Below are positions 36,795-48,087 of a stretch of 64,000 bases of DNA, piece by piece; within the stretch, counting starts at the first letter, position 1; every line of letters starts with the position of its first letter. The notes beneath the pieces are model-generated. The model searched no databases and was not told where the DNA came from. It was given only the letters and a program-made list of their open reading frames with translations. The stretch comes from Marasmius tenuissimus (taxonomy: Eukaryota > Basidiomycota > Agaricomycetes > Agaricales > Marasmiaceae). Both the position numbers and the translations under genes were made by a program. The stretch lies in NCBI GenBank assembly GCA_029532415.1, contig JAQOTA010000046.1:1550001-1614000 (forward strand), written 5' to 3'.

Positions 36795-39700
36795 AGTGAG
36801 TGTAGGTATGCGAGTAGCTTGGTTTCTACTCACCGTGGCAGTCGCTGGGTCTTATATCAAGGACGCAACATCAGCTTGGACTCTGGAGTGCTATTGTCAT
36901 GTATGTGGCATGGACGCTTCGGCCACCCCGCTTAGACCCTCGGTCGAATTTTGCCTCCGTGCCACAGCGTTGTTTCCTTTGTCTGACCTGCCGAAAGCTC
37001 TCGATGCTTACAGCCCAAATGATATCAGTCAAAGTTCGCAGAAGGAGATGCCACCAGATAAAAGCGCACCACGATCGAAACAGGTAACATCTCTCTCATC
37101 ACTCTTCCACAACTCTTTTCAATGACGCTCGAGTCACTCTCCTGTCTATGCCTGTATAGGCGCTTTTTTCCATCATTGAGTCGATCCATGGGCGCGTAAA
37201 GAACATCTGCCAAGTCGTTGACGTTCGCGACAGCAACCAAGCACTCGTATTCCTGTAACCAGATTGGCGCCGTTGGAGTCGGTTTTTGCTGCGAGGAGCT
37301 TCTGGTCGTGGTGGGTTGGCAATTGGACCTTGGACTCGAGTCTATAGAGAGGGCGTGAACCAGAAAATTTTTTCTAAATTTAAAGAGCGGTTTGCGTCAC
37401 TCTATTCGCGTATACGTAATGATTTTCGCACGACTCACAACTCCCAAGTGTTAGATCTGAGCGCTCCTTTTAACCTTTTGGCTGTTGACATTGTCTCCTC
37501 TAAAGCTCTCCAGATCTCCTTCCTGTTTGTTTTTTTTTCCCCAACGGCTCGCATTCGCACCACTTGGCACTTGATCGATGATACGGATGGAATGGTTGAG
37601 GTTTACTTAACTTTCATTCTGGGACCTTACCCCCCGAGCGCAGGCTGTTTCTCCTTTCTGTCTCTTTTAATTCCAACCAATCTGTGGTGTGCAGCTGCTG
37701 GGAATTCAGGTACTACTACTCAGATTCAAGATTCTTTCAGCTGTCAGTGTCTGTCAATCGGGGGATTTCCTCAGCCCAGACGACGATGACGACTCGATTT
37801 CTTGACACCCATTCCGAGTAAAATGCTTCTGAGTCCTTTCAATCAGTCCTACACCTCTCTCTCTCTCTCTCTCTCTGTCTGCTGGCTACTTAATCTTGAT
37901 CACTGGCTGTAAGTGTTATCCAATGCTCCTTGGATTCCATACAAACCCAAGAACCAGATCTTCATGCACATTGTTCCTCCCTCCCCTCCCTCCCCCCCCA
38001 AACGCTCAAAAAAAAAAAGCTCAGTGGCTCTCTCCGATCTCTGTCTCTGTCTCTCGTGGACATGTTACCTTACCCCGGATCATGGTGATCGGGGCTGGTA
38101 TTTGCTTCAAGTCTTTCCCATTCAAGCAATTGATTAACGTCCCCCCCTCCCCCCCCCCATCCATCCTGAGAACTGTACTTCAATTTTCAACCACCAGCTT
38201 TTTGAATTTCTGGTCGTTCTTGACTACTTGCGAGTACCGCTAATTCTCAGGCTATCCCACGAGAGATTACTTACTTCTTTCCGTTGTCGGTAAATACGGA
38301 GCTGGACTCTGGAGGCGCCGGTCGTGACTGTACGGTCTGTGTATGTAGATGAATCCCATCTAGTATCGTGTTCTTGCGGTTGGTTATCAGTGGCTATCTC
38401 AGCAACTAGTACTTACCTGTGTTTGGCGACGAAGGGGGGCCCACTGGCACAGTTACCAGCAAAATTGTGGACGGATGATACTAAGAGAAAGCGATTGAGA
38501 GCACTACTTTGTAGAATTAATAGAACACACAGTGTAATATTGCAGTCGAACTTCTGGGACGACCGGAGAGAAGCCGGTATTGATAAGATCCATCGGATCT
38601 GGTGTTTGGCCTTGTATACCATGGTTGCGGTTCGAGCACATGGGCCCCTCTCATCCTGCGCCGCGTCCAACCCCTACTGAAAGCAATTGAGGCATTCTAA
38701 GATCCTCTTTACTCGATCCCAACGTTGCTCTTGACATGACTCTTCGCTCCTAGGGCTTTCGAACTAGTTTCTTCCCGACCAAAGCCCTGATAGAGCCTCT
38801 GCTGGGCTGGGATGCCATTGTATTACCCCCGAAGTACTGGGATACTTGTTCTCCTCAGTGCTACAGAACGTTATTCGACGGATACTAGTGTCCCTCAGAG
38901 TCACTATCAACTCTCCCCCTCCAGTTACTAATGCTGTTCTCTTCATTCTGTTTCCGACCACCACGAAATACTAAATACTAGGACGACTGGATTGTGTATA
39001 TCGCGCTCGAGTTTTCGTTCACGCGTCTATCCAATCTCAACCGGCGGTGGTAGTAGGGAATACCTGGACCGGGTTATAGAGGATTGTTTCAAGACTAGGC
39101 AACCCTAGGGCCTACACGCACAATCAATTGAAACCTGCCATCTGGGACCCCTCAGGCTCGCCTCATTAATGACGGGAGTAACCCACCTCAAAAGGAACTC
39201 GCCTTTCCCAAAAAGAATAATAATTCGCATGTATAAAATTCTATGATCGTCGTCAGACGTCCTCTCAAGAAGAAGACAAATCCTTTCCGGAGTACTTGGG
39301 TGCGAAGGTATCATTGCGACTCAGCCAACCTTTTTTCGAGGTTAATCCTGAAAACTAGCTCCGGATATCAAAGACCTTCTTCCTTCGAAGTCCGTTTTGT
39401 CTCCATTCCGTTTCCGACCACTGACTATGAATAGGACCGGCAGGAATGTATTACTCTCGAGAGTTTGATTAGCTACTGGGAGTTGGGATATTCTTTCACC
39501 CGCCTACTCTCAGCTATATAATGAACGACCTTTACCCGTCGTTTTCCTCTTCAAGACGGGAAGGAATCTACCCTCAAAAGGAACTTACTTTCCACGAGAT
39601 TTTGCAATGTATAGATCTCTACCAACATTTGCTCTCATGATGAGCCTACCCGCTTTGACCTACACCTTCATATGACGCTGACGCTCAACAACGCCTTCAA

Positions 39701-40111
39701 TACCGTATACACTCCGTGGAGCACTAGCACCGAAAGCGCTGGGGCTACATAATGATAAGTACTAACAGGGAACATAATCTCCAAAGCCTGCGCCTCAACC
39801 GGGCGGGACGATCACCGCTCGCAGTGAACTCTGAGGTCGCCCCTCCCCCTCCACCGCAGTACCAACGCACCCATTCCCCCCCTTGGTCAAAGCATTCACA
39901 GCATAATGGATTACTCAGTGCTTACCTCCCCCGAAGGCCGAGTTCTTCATATAGACCACACCCGCGAGGGGATCATTCTAACATCTCTTCCCGAACGTCA
40001 TAGCAATTCATAATTCATACTTATAAAGCTTTGCCCAGTATCGGCACGTTTTAGGTTTTTTCTCCCTTTTCCTCCTCTTATTTCATTCTTTAGGCGGCAA
40101 AGGGTGTAGGG
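36795..40111. other. 3.3-kb region without a supported gene
   Basis: No family motif. It holds simple sequence: (CT)n at about 37855-37875, C-rich runs near 37985 and 38140-38160, and an A run at 38010-38020. Partly repeated blocks are seen at 38935-39045 versus 39395-39530 (TTTCCGACCAC; TTCACSCGYCTA) and 39183-39240 versus 39570-39620 (CTCAAAAGGAACT..CTTTCC). The longest frame (37286-37789, 167 codons) has no motif, runs through low-complexity pyrimidine tracts and is not considered a gene. The final part is the leader of the second DUF6534 gene. Confidence 0.4.
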
Positions 40112-42175
40112 ATGTCTACGCAGGAACCTCCCCCGGATTGGCGAGGGATTGATGTCTCTTCGACGTTTCTTTCGTTCCATTATGGTATGTCGTTTTTTTT
40201 TGTGGTGGAAGTGTTTTTTCTGGCTTGCTCACATCGGAATTTAAAAAAATTATAGGATTCGTGCTCTCCGCGATGTGAGTTCTTATAACCCTCTGGTTTG
40301 TATCGCTTCCTCGAACTCATAACGGTGCTCGATGTAGCTGTTTTGGCGTAACCATCGTTCAATCGTGGATATACACCACAACGAATAAGGATAGGTGGAC
40401 ACTGCGGTCACTCGTACGTCCACCCAAAATACATGATTATCAACTCGTCACTGATCGAGATTGTTCATTGTACTTGCCCAGGTCGCAACATTGGTGTAGG
40501 TGCCCCACTCCCCTTCAACAGTGCCTATCCGAGTAGATCTGAATCAGCCCGTTACCCGGTTCCAGAGTGTTGGACCTTGCCGCGACGATCTTAACGAGTG
40601 AATATGTACGCATATCGCTGGTGAGAGACTTTCTTTTTTTCCTTCTTCCTATTCACTCCGATAGCTTCCCTTTGTGCCTCCCCCCCTCCCAGGTCGAGAA
40701 TTTTGGCAGTGTGAAGAGCCTAACGAAAATCCATCCGTGAGTGCGAATTGACATGCGCCCTGCGCCTTTCATATTAACCATACGTACTACGCAGAACTAT
40801 CAACACAGAATATCTGCTCACGGTTATCATCGTTCTCTTGTACGCCTCAAATCGTTATTCATCTCACTCCCTTTACCGACGCGAATTCCCCCTGACTTTG
40901 ATCTCGGCGTTTAGGGTTCAACTGTTTTTCGCGAGTCGAGTGTACCTCCGTCAGTTCTCGTTTCTGTTCGTTTCCTCATGTGCGCACATCTCAATACTGA
41001 CAACAGTTCACGGAATCCACACGATCGTCCCGATCACTATCGTGCGTCGTTCCAATGAATCGCAACAGGATCGTATTCTTAGTAACAGAACCAATACTAT
41101 CAGGTTCTATGTGGTTTCGGTGGATTTGGTGAGTCGTATCTCTATACGAGTTTTCTTCGGTTTCGGTGACTGAGGATCGGACAGGTACTGCGTTAGGTAC
41201 TGTATGCCTTCATCTCTTCCCAGCCGTTCTCCGCTCCCCGTTTTGCTTATCGAGAATGATAATAACTGGCAGTCGTGGTCGTAAAAGGCTACAAAAGTCA
41301 AGATTTCTCTCAACAGTGGAATTCGACGTCAGCCAAAGTGGGTGGGTTCTCAAAGTGATAAGGTCACCGGTTTTTTCATTCATTCATTCGATTTTTTTGG
41401 GGAACAGATCGAAGTCGGGATATCGGGAGCGTTGCATTCGTTGGCGGATGTTTTGACGACTGTTTCGTTGTCGTCGTATTTTATCAGTGCGAAGACGGGT
41501 TTGTCGAGGTGAGTTTGAGTTTGGAGTCTCCCGTTGTCAACTAGACGCGCTGATACACTCACGAAATACAGGACAGATACACTCATGATCCGGTTGTATC
41601 GGTTCATCGTTGCTCGAGGGTTGCTGGTTTCGTTGGTACAGTTGAGTTATACGATTGTTTTCGTTGCATTGGATCCTCTGGAGTATGTCTGGTGAGTATT
41701 GTTACAAGCCTGACTTTTTACAACGATTCTCTCGTTGGCTGAACGACATAAGGGCACCCTTCCATCTCCTTTCGAGTAAAATCTACGTCGTAACTATGGG
41801 TGCGTTATTCCAGTTTCATCACGCTGTCTTCCCGCTATGAACTCATGATCCACGCTTTCAGTCGCCATGTAAAGATCTCTCCCGTTTCTTGTCTCTTGCC
41901 ACGGTAATCCTGATGATTGCTCCCTCATTCCCGCTAGGTTGAACAATCGAGCAAGTCTACGAGCAGCTTCCAACTCGACTGTCGTCAACATGAACGAAAT
42001 CGTCAATGGTGGACACGACATTCATTTTGCGACGTTGGACGAATCGCTGTTGACGACGGATGGTACTGATACGCGGGTTGGGACTGGTGGCGAAATGGAC
42101 ACGGGGTTGACGACGACTGGATGTGAGTCGGAGGAGACGAGGAGTCGTCAAGCTCGGCCGGTGGATCCGGCGTGA
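40112..42175 (+). CDS. DUF6534-type seven-helix membrane protein, 336 aa, 17 exons
   Basis: Exons: 40112-40184, 40256-40274, 40338-40413, 40482-40495, 40566-40620, 40693-40736, 40795-40839, 40915-40949, 41007-41041, 41104-41128, 41185-41196, 41273-41337, 41408-41508, 41572-41691, 41753-41799, 41862-41868 (7 nt) and 41938-42175. All junctions are GT-AG and keep phase. Hydrophobic helices: YGFVLSAMCFGVTIVQSWIY, VATLVVLDLAATILTSEY, EYLLTVIIVLLVQLFFASR, IVPITIVLCGFGGFGTALVV, GALHSLADVLTTVSLSSYFI, LLVSLVQLSYTIVFVAL and LLSSKIYVVTMVAML. The SAKTGLSRTDTL segment corresponds to LHRSRTGFxxSD of the first DUF6534 gene, and the VVTMVAMLNNRASLR end is the usual close of the conserved domain. The hydrophilic tail is about 75 residues. 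This is a divergent paralogue of 18490-20987. Its function is unknown. Confidence 0.86.
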
Positions 42176-42684
42176 AGTAGGGTACGTACTTGGGGAATTT
42201 GGAGGAGAGTTTTTGTTTCTGAACTTTATTACAGGTTAAGATGACACCCCGTATTGTTATTGTGTATCATACAACAATTGTATTATACTATCCAGATACT
42301 ATCCATCATGATTCATAGCTGCGACATACAGTACGAGTATGTTTCCCTTGATAATGCTCGGCCATCGAATTCGCGAGAAAGGCGCTCAGGCTATTGATGT
42401 AACAAACTGAGGCGCGCAGTAGTACTAGTCGCCCTAGTATGGCTCGGTTGCGCAATCCCACCGGCCCTCTTTGATTCTCTCATGACACTCCTAAATTACT
42501 AATGCGTACTACCTGTTAACGGAATTTAGGGCGGAAATTAGGAAATTAGTCGGGCTTCATCCGAGAACTCCTCATCACGTTATCGTGTTCATGAGAGTCT
42601 GAGCTATAAAAAGGCCCAATCGTCACTGCTAGAGATCAGGATTACTGGTTCGCTTCTTTTCTCTTTTCTCTTTAGACTTGCATC

Positions 42685-43763
42685 ATGACCGAGGCACTTT
42701 GCGACAATTGCTTCAAAGGTTCGTCCTACCTACTTGAACTTTACTGTGGTGGCGATCCGAGTTGCTAATGATTCATACAAAGGCGTAACTCACGAAGGAA
42801 CGCCCACTGGAAAATGGGAGAAGATCGGAGGCATCGACTGCTATACAGCAGCGCCAGAGAACAATCAGTACAAGAATACGGTTGTACTGTTTCTCCCTGA
42901 CGCGTTCGGTCTTCAGCTGCCCAATAACCAGGTTCGATGGTTTGGATTAGTATCATACACGTAGCTGGGTTCTGACCCGTGAGCTAGCTTCTGATTTCTG
43001 ATTTTGCTGTCAATGGTTTCAAGGTAACTTCCTCCACTGAAGGCTTTTCTCCGGAACTCTCGTTCTGACTCATTCGTATAGACAGTCGGAATCGACTATT
43101 TTAAAGGAGACCCCGTCCCTGCCGATGTTCTCAGTCCAGGATACAGTGGACCCCCATTCGATCGCGCCAGCTGGTTCGCAAAACATACCGTCGAAGGAAC
43201 GCGAGAAATCATGGCCAAGGTCATCGATGCCCTCAAGGCCGACGGCGTAGAGGTGTTCGGGGCCACGGGATATTGTTGGGGAGGTACGTCTGTTCAAAAA
43301 CACGCTTCAAGTTTTTCTTCGGACTAAACACATTGCCCGGACGCCCTAGGACGTGCCACCTTCGACCTCGCATTCGAGAACACGATCAAGGTTTCTGCGG
43401 TTTCCCACCCCTCCCTTCTAAAAATTCCCGAAGATCTTGAGGTTGGTTTATCATATGCATTACCTTGTCGGGAAACAGATTTTTACTATGACTCCCACGT
43501 AGAAATACCTCTCGGTGTCTAAAGCACCTCTCCTAATCAACTCGTGCACCGTGGATGCACAATTTCCCCCAGAGGCTCAGGCAAAAGCCGATGAGGTCCT
43601 TGGTAATGGAAAATTTGGTCCCGGATATAAGCGCGAATACTTTGAAGGTTGCGACCATGGGTTCGCGGTCCGCGGTGACATGAGCAACCCTAAAGTGAAG
43701 GCAGGGAAGGAAGGATCTTTCAAAGCCACTGTGGAATGGTTCAAGAAATACTTAGTGGCTTGA
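42685..43763 (+). CDS. Dienelactone hydrolase family protein, copy 2 (DLH2), 257 aa
   Basis: Exons are 42685-42718, 42783-42931, 42988-43023, 43082-43283, 43350-43441 and 43503-43763. Lengths and phases are the same as DLH1. The triad is conserved: Cys in GYCWGG, Asp in NSCTVDAQFPPEAQ and His in EGCDHGFAVRG. The N-terminal CDNCFKG is also present. Compared with DLH1, differences cluster around the substrate side (for example GDPVPADVLSPGYSGPP against GNPIPAEIISPSYTGPE) while the core is unchanged, so both copies look active. A TATAAAAA box lies near 42606, about 80 bp before the ATG. It is predicted to be cytosolic. The substrate is unknown. Confidence 0.9.
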
Positions 43764-43953
43764 GGGATGGCATCGTTACCAATCATCGGACGGAACCCCG
43801 AAGAAATAGGGATTTCAATCAAATATTAAATATTATGGCAAGGAAAAGCTCGTGAAACAACGTGTGAAGGGACGTTGGGAGTGATTGTGTTAAAAGAATT
43901 CGATCAGGAATTCGCCCGTGTACATCTATCTACTTCAAACGCCGAGAGTCAAA

Positions 43954-45133
43954 TTAACACTTCCAGCTCGACTGTCGTGGAGGCTTTTAGCAAACGTAGC
44001 ATGAAACGAATGAACTGAACGTACGTCGGGGGTCTGAGGGTTCTCGATCTTCTGGTATGGTTGCATTCCGAGGCATTCGGCGACGGTGACCATACGATAC
44101 CCGGCATCCTTCAGCATTTTGACGACTTTAGGCATCACAATCTGCACGGTTTCCTCTGCGGATGAAGAAGGGCATGAGCAACGAGTTCGAGTCGCGCAAG
44201 TCATGCAAGGAACCCATACTTTTGACCTCGTGGTTAAGAGCCAAAATTGTGGAAGGATGTTGCTCGATCAACTTCCTGTAGTTCTCGACCCTCTCGTCTG
44301 GGCTTGGCATGACTGCCGCGGCATCTTGTGTACTGTAAGGGGGTAAAGATCAGTCAAAGGTCCCACAAGGTTCACTGAGTCAGACCCACTCGTAGTCCCA
44401 GTTTACAAGTGTCTGTCCGCGAGCTGCGGCGACCTGCCTCACGAGGTCGTTGTAGTTTCCGAAGGCTATAAATCACACAGTACTGAGCATGAATGCTAGT
44501 GAACGAGGGACTATATCAACGTACGAGGACGGGCCATAGCCGGGGTGACACCAACGATGCGTTGGAGTGCCTCTATAGAGAAGACATTAGCTTTACTCCG
44601 AGGGTTCATAGTATCGTATACGTACGTTCGACCTTCCAGAACAAGTCGTGGACTACAGACATCCAATTAGCTCCGAGAAGGTGACAAGGAGAGCGGTAGA
44701 TTGAGTCCACTCACGTTGGTCCCAGTTCTGCTGTGTCAAATCGACGTGCTTCCAAGCATGGTTCGCGAGCTGATGTCCCCTGGCATGAACCTGCTTGATC
44801 TGATCCTGATAGTTGTAGATGCAGTTCCAGTTGTCCCCATCTGTCGAGAGAAAAGGAGTTGAAGATTCGCAGTCTGCGATGAGAGAGAATCCTAGACTCC
44901 AACTCACTAAAGAAGAAAGTTCCTTTTCCACCGGCATCTTCCAGCGTCTTTGCAAGTTCCAAGATATAATCGTAAGGCCCATCGTCAAAGGTCAATGCGA
45001 CGGTGTTGGGCTGCGTGCATTTTGTGACCACTTGAGCGAGTTGTTGGCGAGACTGCAAGCCATTCCCGGGGGCGGCCAGCGCCGGAGTAATGAATGGGAG
45101 GGAGAAGAGAGCAAACTGAAGAGCGGCCTTCAT
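43954..45133 (-). CDS. Chitin deacetylase (CE4 / NodB domain), secreted, copy 2 (CDA2)
   Basis: Minus-strand exons are 44908-45133, 44715-44840, 44626-44652, 44525-44572, 44390-44465, 44220-44332, 44025-44155 and 43954-43971, giving 254 aa. From exon 2 on, every exon equals CDA1 in length; exon 1 is one codon shorter. A signal peptide ends near PALAAP. CE4 motifs TFDDGP, NHAWKH, RPPFGNYND, WDYDTQD and ILALNHEV are all present, so the enzyme should be active. The last 18-nt exon encodes an SWKC end in place of SWTC. It converges on DLH2. It is predicted to act on chitin in the wall or outside the cell. Confidence 0.9.
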
Positions 45134-46338
45134 TGTCCAAGAGTAAGAATTTAGATGGGGGAGTTGGTCTAGAGAGAAAAAAAGCGGAAGAGATGATAGT
45201 GAGGAGAAGCTATTAGTCTCGAGCTTTTATCCACACCCTCCCTCAATACCAAAGACATAGTGTCAGATGAGCTGGGTTTCAAAGATTCGAAACGAGTTTC
45301 AACGACTAATCGGTTGCATAAAACATTCTGACTCCGGGGTTAGGGGATGTTTTGTCCGGGCGTTGTTCACCCTGTGAAAGGAAACCGTTTTCGATTGTTG
45401 ATCTTGCTGCTGATCAGACAGCTCCTGGGTACGACCAGCAGGGCTTCTGATAAGCTCGTAGAGCCTCAGAGGGCTACGTATTCGAAGGGGTGTACTGTTC
45501 TGAACACGTGGATCCACAAGTAGTGGACACATAGCTACGGGTTCGATATCGAGTCCCTGCCTTGCAAAGGGATCTATTAATCTCGATCATTTCTGGACAT
45601 CGATGCGTGCCAGTCTTGTTTTGGTCGGTGATCTACGTTGACATTCAAGCAGACACGCACTTGAATTCAAATTATACAGAACGTCACCGTTAGGTCTGAC
45701 ATGCCGCTCCGTGTGTTGTCGACTGAAAGGAGAGGACATTGGCTTCAGAAACATACGGACGCGGGTATACTGCCAAATTCCCAGTAATCTAGTTTGAGCG
45801 TGAAAAATTGAGCCTCGTATACGGTTTCAGGTAGAATCACAGGAGTTGGCTGCGATGGTTTTCCTGATGTTGAAACATTGAAACCGGCTTGAAGAGGCCT
45901 CTGGCTGCCATTGGACGAGTTTGTACGGGTGTAGCCAATGCCAGTGATAGATTTTGGAGCTTTCATAGATGCACGGAGATTCAAAAGGAAGTCAGCAAAT
46001 TTTCGCCTTTGAGCGGAGGAAAAACAAGAGCGGTTCATCCCAGTCCGGGTCATGCTTGATTGGGCATTGCCGAGCGGCACAGTAGATCACGCATTAAAAA
46101 CGTGACCAAACGCGTCGCGTTGTGCTCTGAAGGAGTGATGAGGATAAGGACGCTTCACAACGAATATGAGGGATCAAAAGAAGTGAAAGTGAGGCGGAGT
46201 AATAGAAAAACATAGACAAAGATAGTATCTCGCATCCTAATGTTCCTCTAAGACTATTTCCCGCAGTTCACCCTATGGATTTTACTTTCATTGATAGACA
46301 AGGTAGTAATACAAATTCAAGAGATAGAAGTAAGAGAA
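45134..46338. other. CDA2 upstream region and intergenic
   Basis: The first 90-100 bp hold the conserved TATA-like GGATAAAAGCTC (minus strand, about 45221-45232). To about 46125 the sequence is a diverged copy of the CDA1 upstream region. The open frame at 45745-46080 on the minus strand has no motif and lies in this duplicated non-coding sequence, so it is not called. The rest is the 3' flank of the esterase that ends at 46339. Confidence 0.5.
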
Positions 46339-47847
46339 TTATGAGGCTCCATTCAATAACCAAGTGACGGCGTTCTCAAAGTCGTCGACAAACTTGCGAC
46401 AGATCTTGGTTTCCGGTGAGGCGAGTTCGAACCCATGAGGGACGCCGGGATAGCTATTAGGAGTAATTGTTTACCATTCAAAGTCGAAAGACGTTTCGGG
46501 CGAGGACCGCTTACATTTCGAGCTTCGTCTTAACCCCACTGGCGCGCAATTCTTTCTCATACAATAAACCCTCATCCCGCAAGGGATCTAATCCACAGAC
46601 CTGCATAAAGGCAGGGGGAAGATCCCTGTGGGAAGGGAAGAGAAGAGGTGACAGCCGTGGGTCACTGGGAGGGCCTTGGTACCAATCTGGGGCACGAACA
46701 GTGACTATGAGTGGGGCGCATGATCACTAATAGCAAGAAAGCGGCGAACTGAAGAAAGCTCTCATCATGCGCTTAGACAAAACTGGGGCATCCTTGTTCT
46801 GCTCCATTGACAGAAGCTGCGACTTGTCCCTAAAAGTCGAACGTTCATTGTCAGTGGGAGATCCCGTCAGGGAATGATCGTAGACTGATAATGCTGAAAA
46901 CCCGTTCGCACGACGCACTCACTTCTCAGGATATGCATCAGGATGACAAGTCACAGGAACCACAAGTATTTGGCCCGTGAGCGGTTTCTTCTTTGAAAGA
47001 GGATCGTCTCGGTATCGGTGGGTGGTGACTGCTGTGAGGTTCCCACCTGCAGACATACCAGCAATCAGGAACCCCTTCGATAAATCGGCAGAGAAAGACT
47101 CTTCGTTGTTCGCGACCTAGGGATCCGTACCAAGTGGCTGCGTGAGAAACGCTGAGGCCAATGATGAAGCTCAGGACTGACGTATTTGAGGGCGTTAAAA
47201 CAATCATCCGCAGCGGCAGGGAAAGGGTCTTCGGGTGCCATGCTAAGAAAGAGGAATCAGTACAGTAACGGCACGAAGCCCGGGGGACATGGGACGAAAA
47301 CGACCACACAGTACTCAATACGCACCGATATTCGCAGTTGACAACGGAGACTCGACGGTCTACAGCAATTTTTCGGCATTTATAGTCATCCCAGTCAACA
47401 CCACCGATAGTCCATCCTGTGGTCAAAGTGATCAGCCCGCTACAACCCGCAGAAATGAAGAGAGTTTAGACCAACCTCCTCCATGAATCCAAAACAGTAA
47501 AGGAAACTTGCCATCTTCGCCGTCTTTCGGTGTCGGTACAACGCACCTCGCAAGGACTTCGACACCACTTCCGACAGGGATCTGGCGGTCGGTGACCTTG
47601 TAAGCCGATTCTACGAGAATGTTAGGATGGCTTGCGTCGAATCGTAAACCGACGAGAGTGGGGGCTTGCCTGGAGGGACCGCATTCAGCTTCTCGAACAG
47701 GGCATGACAAGCAGGAATGACCATGTTGTCATAGTTCGCTCGACAAGTGGCCAGATCCTCAGAAAGAACAGGAGGAGCTGGGGGAAGTTTTGCTACGGCT
47801 TCAGCAAATTCGGGGTTGATTTCTGACAAGTGCGCGTATTCGGCCAT
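46339..47847 (-). CDS. Alpha/beta-hydrolase fold-3 (HSL-like) esterase, copy 1, 341 aa
   Basis: Minus-strand exons are 47670-47847, 47476-47610, 47326-47416, 47182-47242, 46923-47116, 46750-46829, 46515-46686 and 46339-46453. Signatures of the hormone-sensitive-lipase-like group: oxyanion HGGGW; YRMAPEDPFPAAADD; nucleophile elbow GMSAGGN; CGLDPLRDEG with the acid; and GVPHGFE with the His. The Ser-Asp-His triad is complete. No signal peptide is present, so a cytosolic carboxylesterase is likely. Intron 1 starts with GC (CCAG|GCAAGC), at the same place where the tandem paralogues have GT or GC. This copy is the most diverged of the three. It lies about 240 bp downstream of the transporter on the same strand. 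Confidence 0.9.
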
Positions 47848-47911
47848 GTCGTAGTGAGAAGAGAATGAGCGACACTGATGCATGGTGATATTCTTATATG
47901 TGCCCCGCCAT

Positions 47912-47926
47912 GGTCAGGTGAGACTG
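47912..47926 (-). promoter_or_regulatory. Shared promoter block of esterase copy 1
   Basis: The minus strand reads CAGTCTCACCTGACC followed, after about 11 bases, by a TATA-like ACATATAAGAA, with the ATG about 45 bp further on. The same CTCAYCTGACC ... ATATAAGAA arrangement precedes copies 2 and 3 (51853-51867 and 54277-54291). Confidence 0.5.
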
Positions 47927-48087
47927 GGCGTGGGCGAAATACAAACAGCATGATTGAGGATGCAAACCCCACGTTCCGGTGACTCCAAGCTATTGTAATT
48001 AAATGACCATGTTACCAGTTCCCGTGAGGTACTTACTTACATACTCCTGACTAACCGCAGAAACGATCCTCGTCAACCATGCGAAAA

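Larger units (their letters stand above)
42600..46125. repeat. Right arm of the inverted segmental duplication (DLH2 + CDA2)
   Basis: Reverse-complement partner of about 21850-25320. It contains DLH2 and CDA2 in convergent order, about 190 bp apart (about 230 bp in the left arm). Coding exons match one to one in length, while introns differ. Upstream of CDA2 the non-coding similarity continues for nearly 1 kb. The limits are estimates by eye. Confidence 0.8.

Noticed and set aside
36796..37125. 109-codon open frame with a hydrophobic start
   Set aside because: It sits in the divergent promoter of the 574-aa gene, and no motif follows the hydrophobic start.
37286..37789. 167-codon open frame on the plus strand
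   Set aside because: It passes through pyrimidine tracts, has no recognisable motif, and shows no splice or promoter support.
18490..42175. Calling the two seven-helix proteins G-protein-coupled receptors because a G-alpha gene lies between them
   Set aside because: The DUF6534 family has no shown receptor activity, the G-alpha lacks membrane-anchor sites, and adjacency alone is weak evidence.
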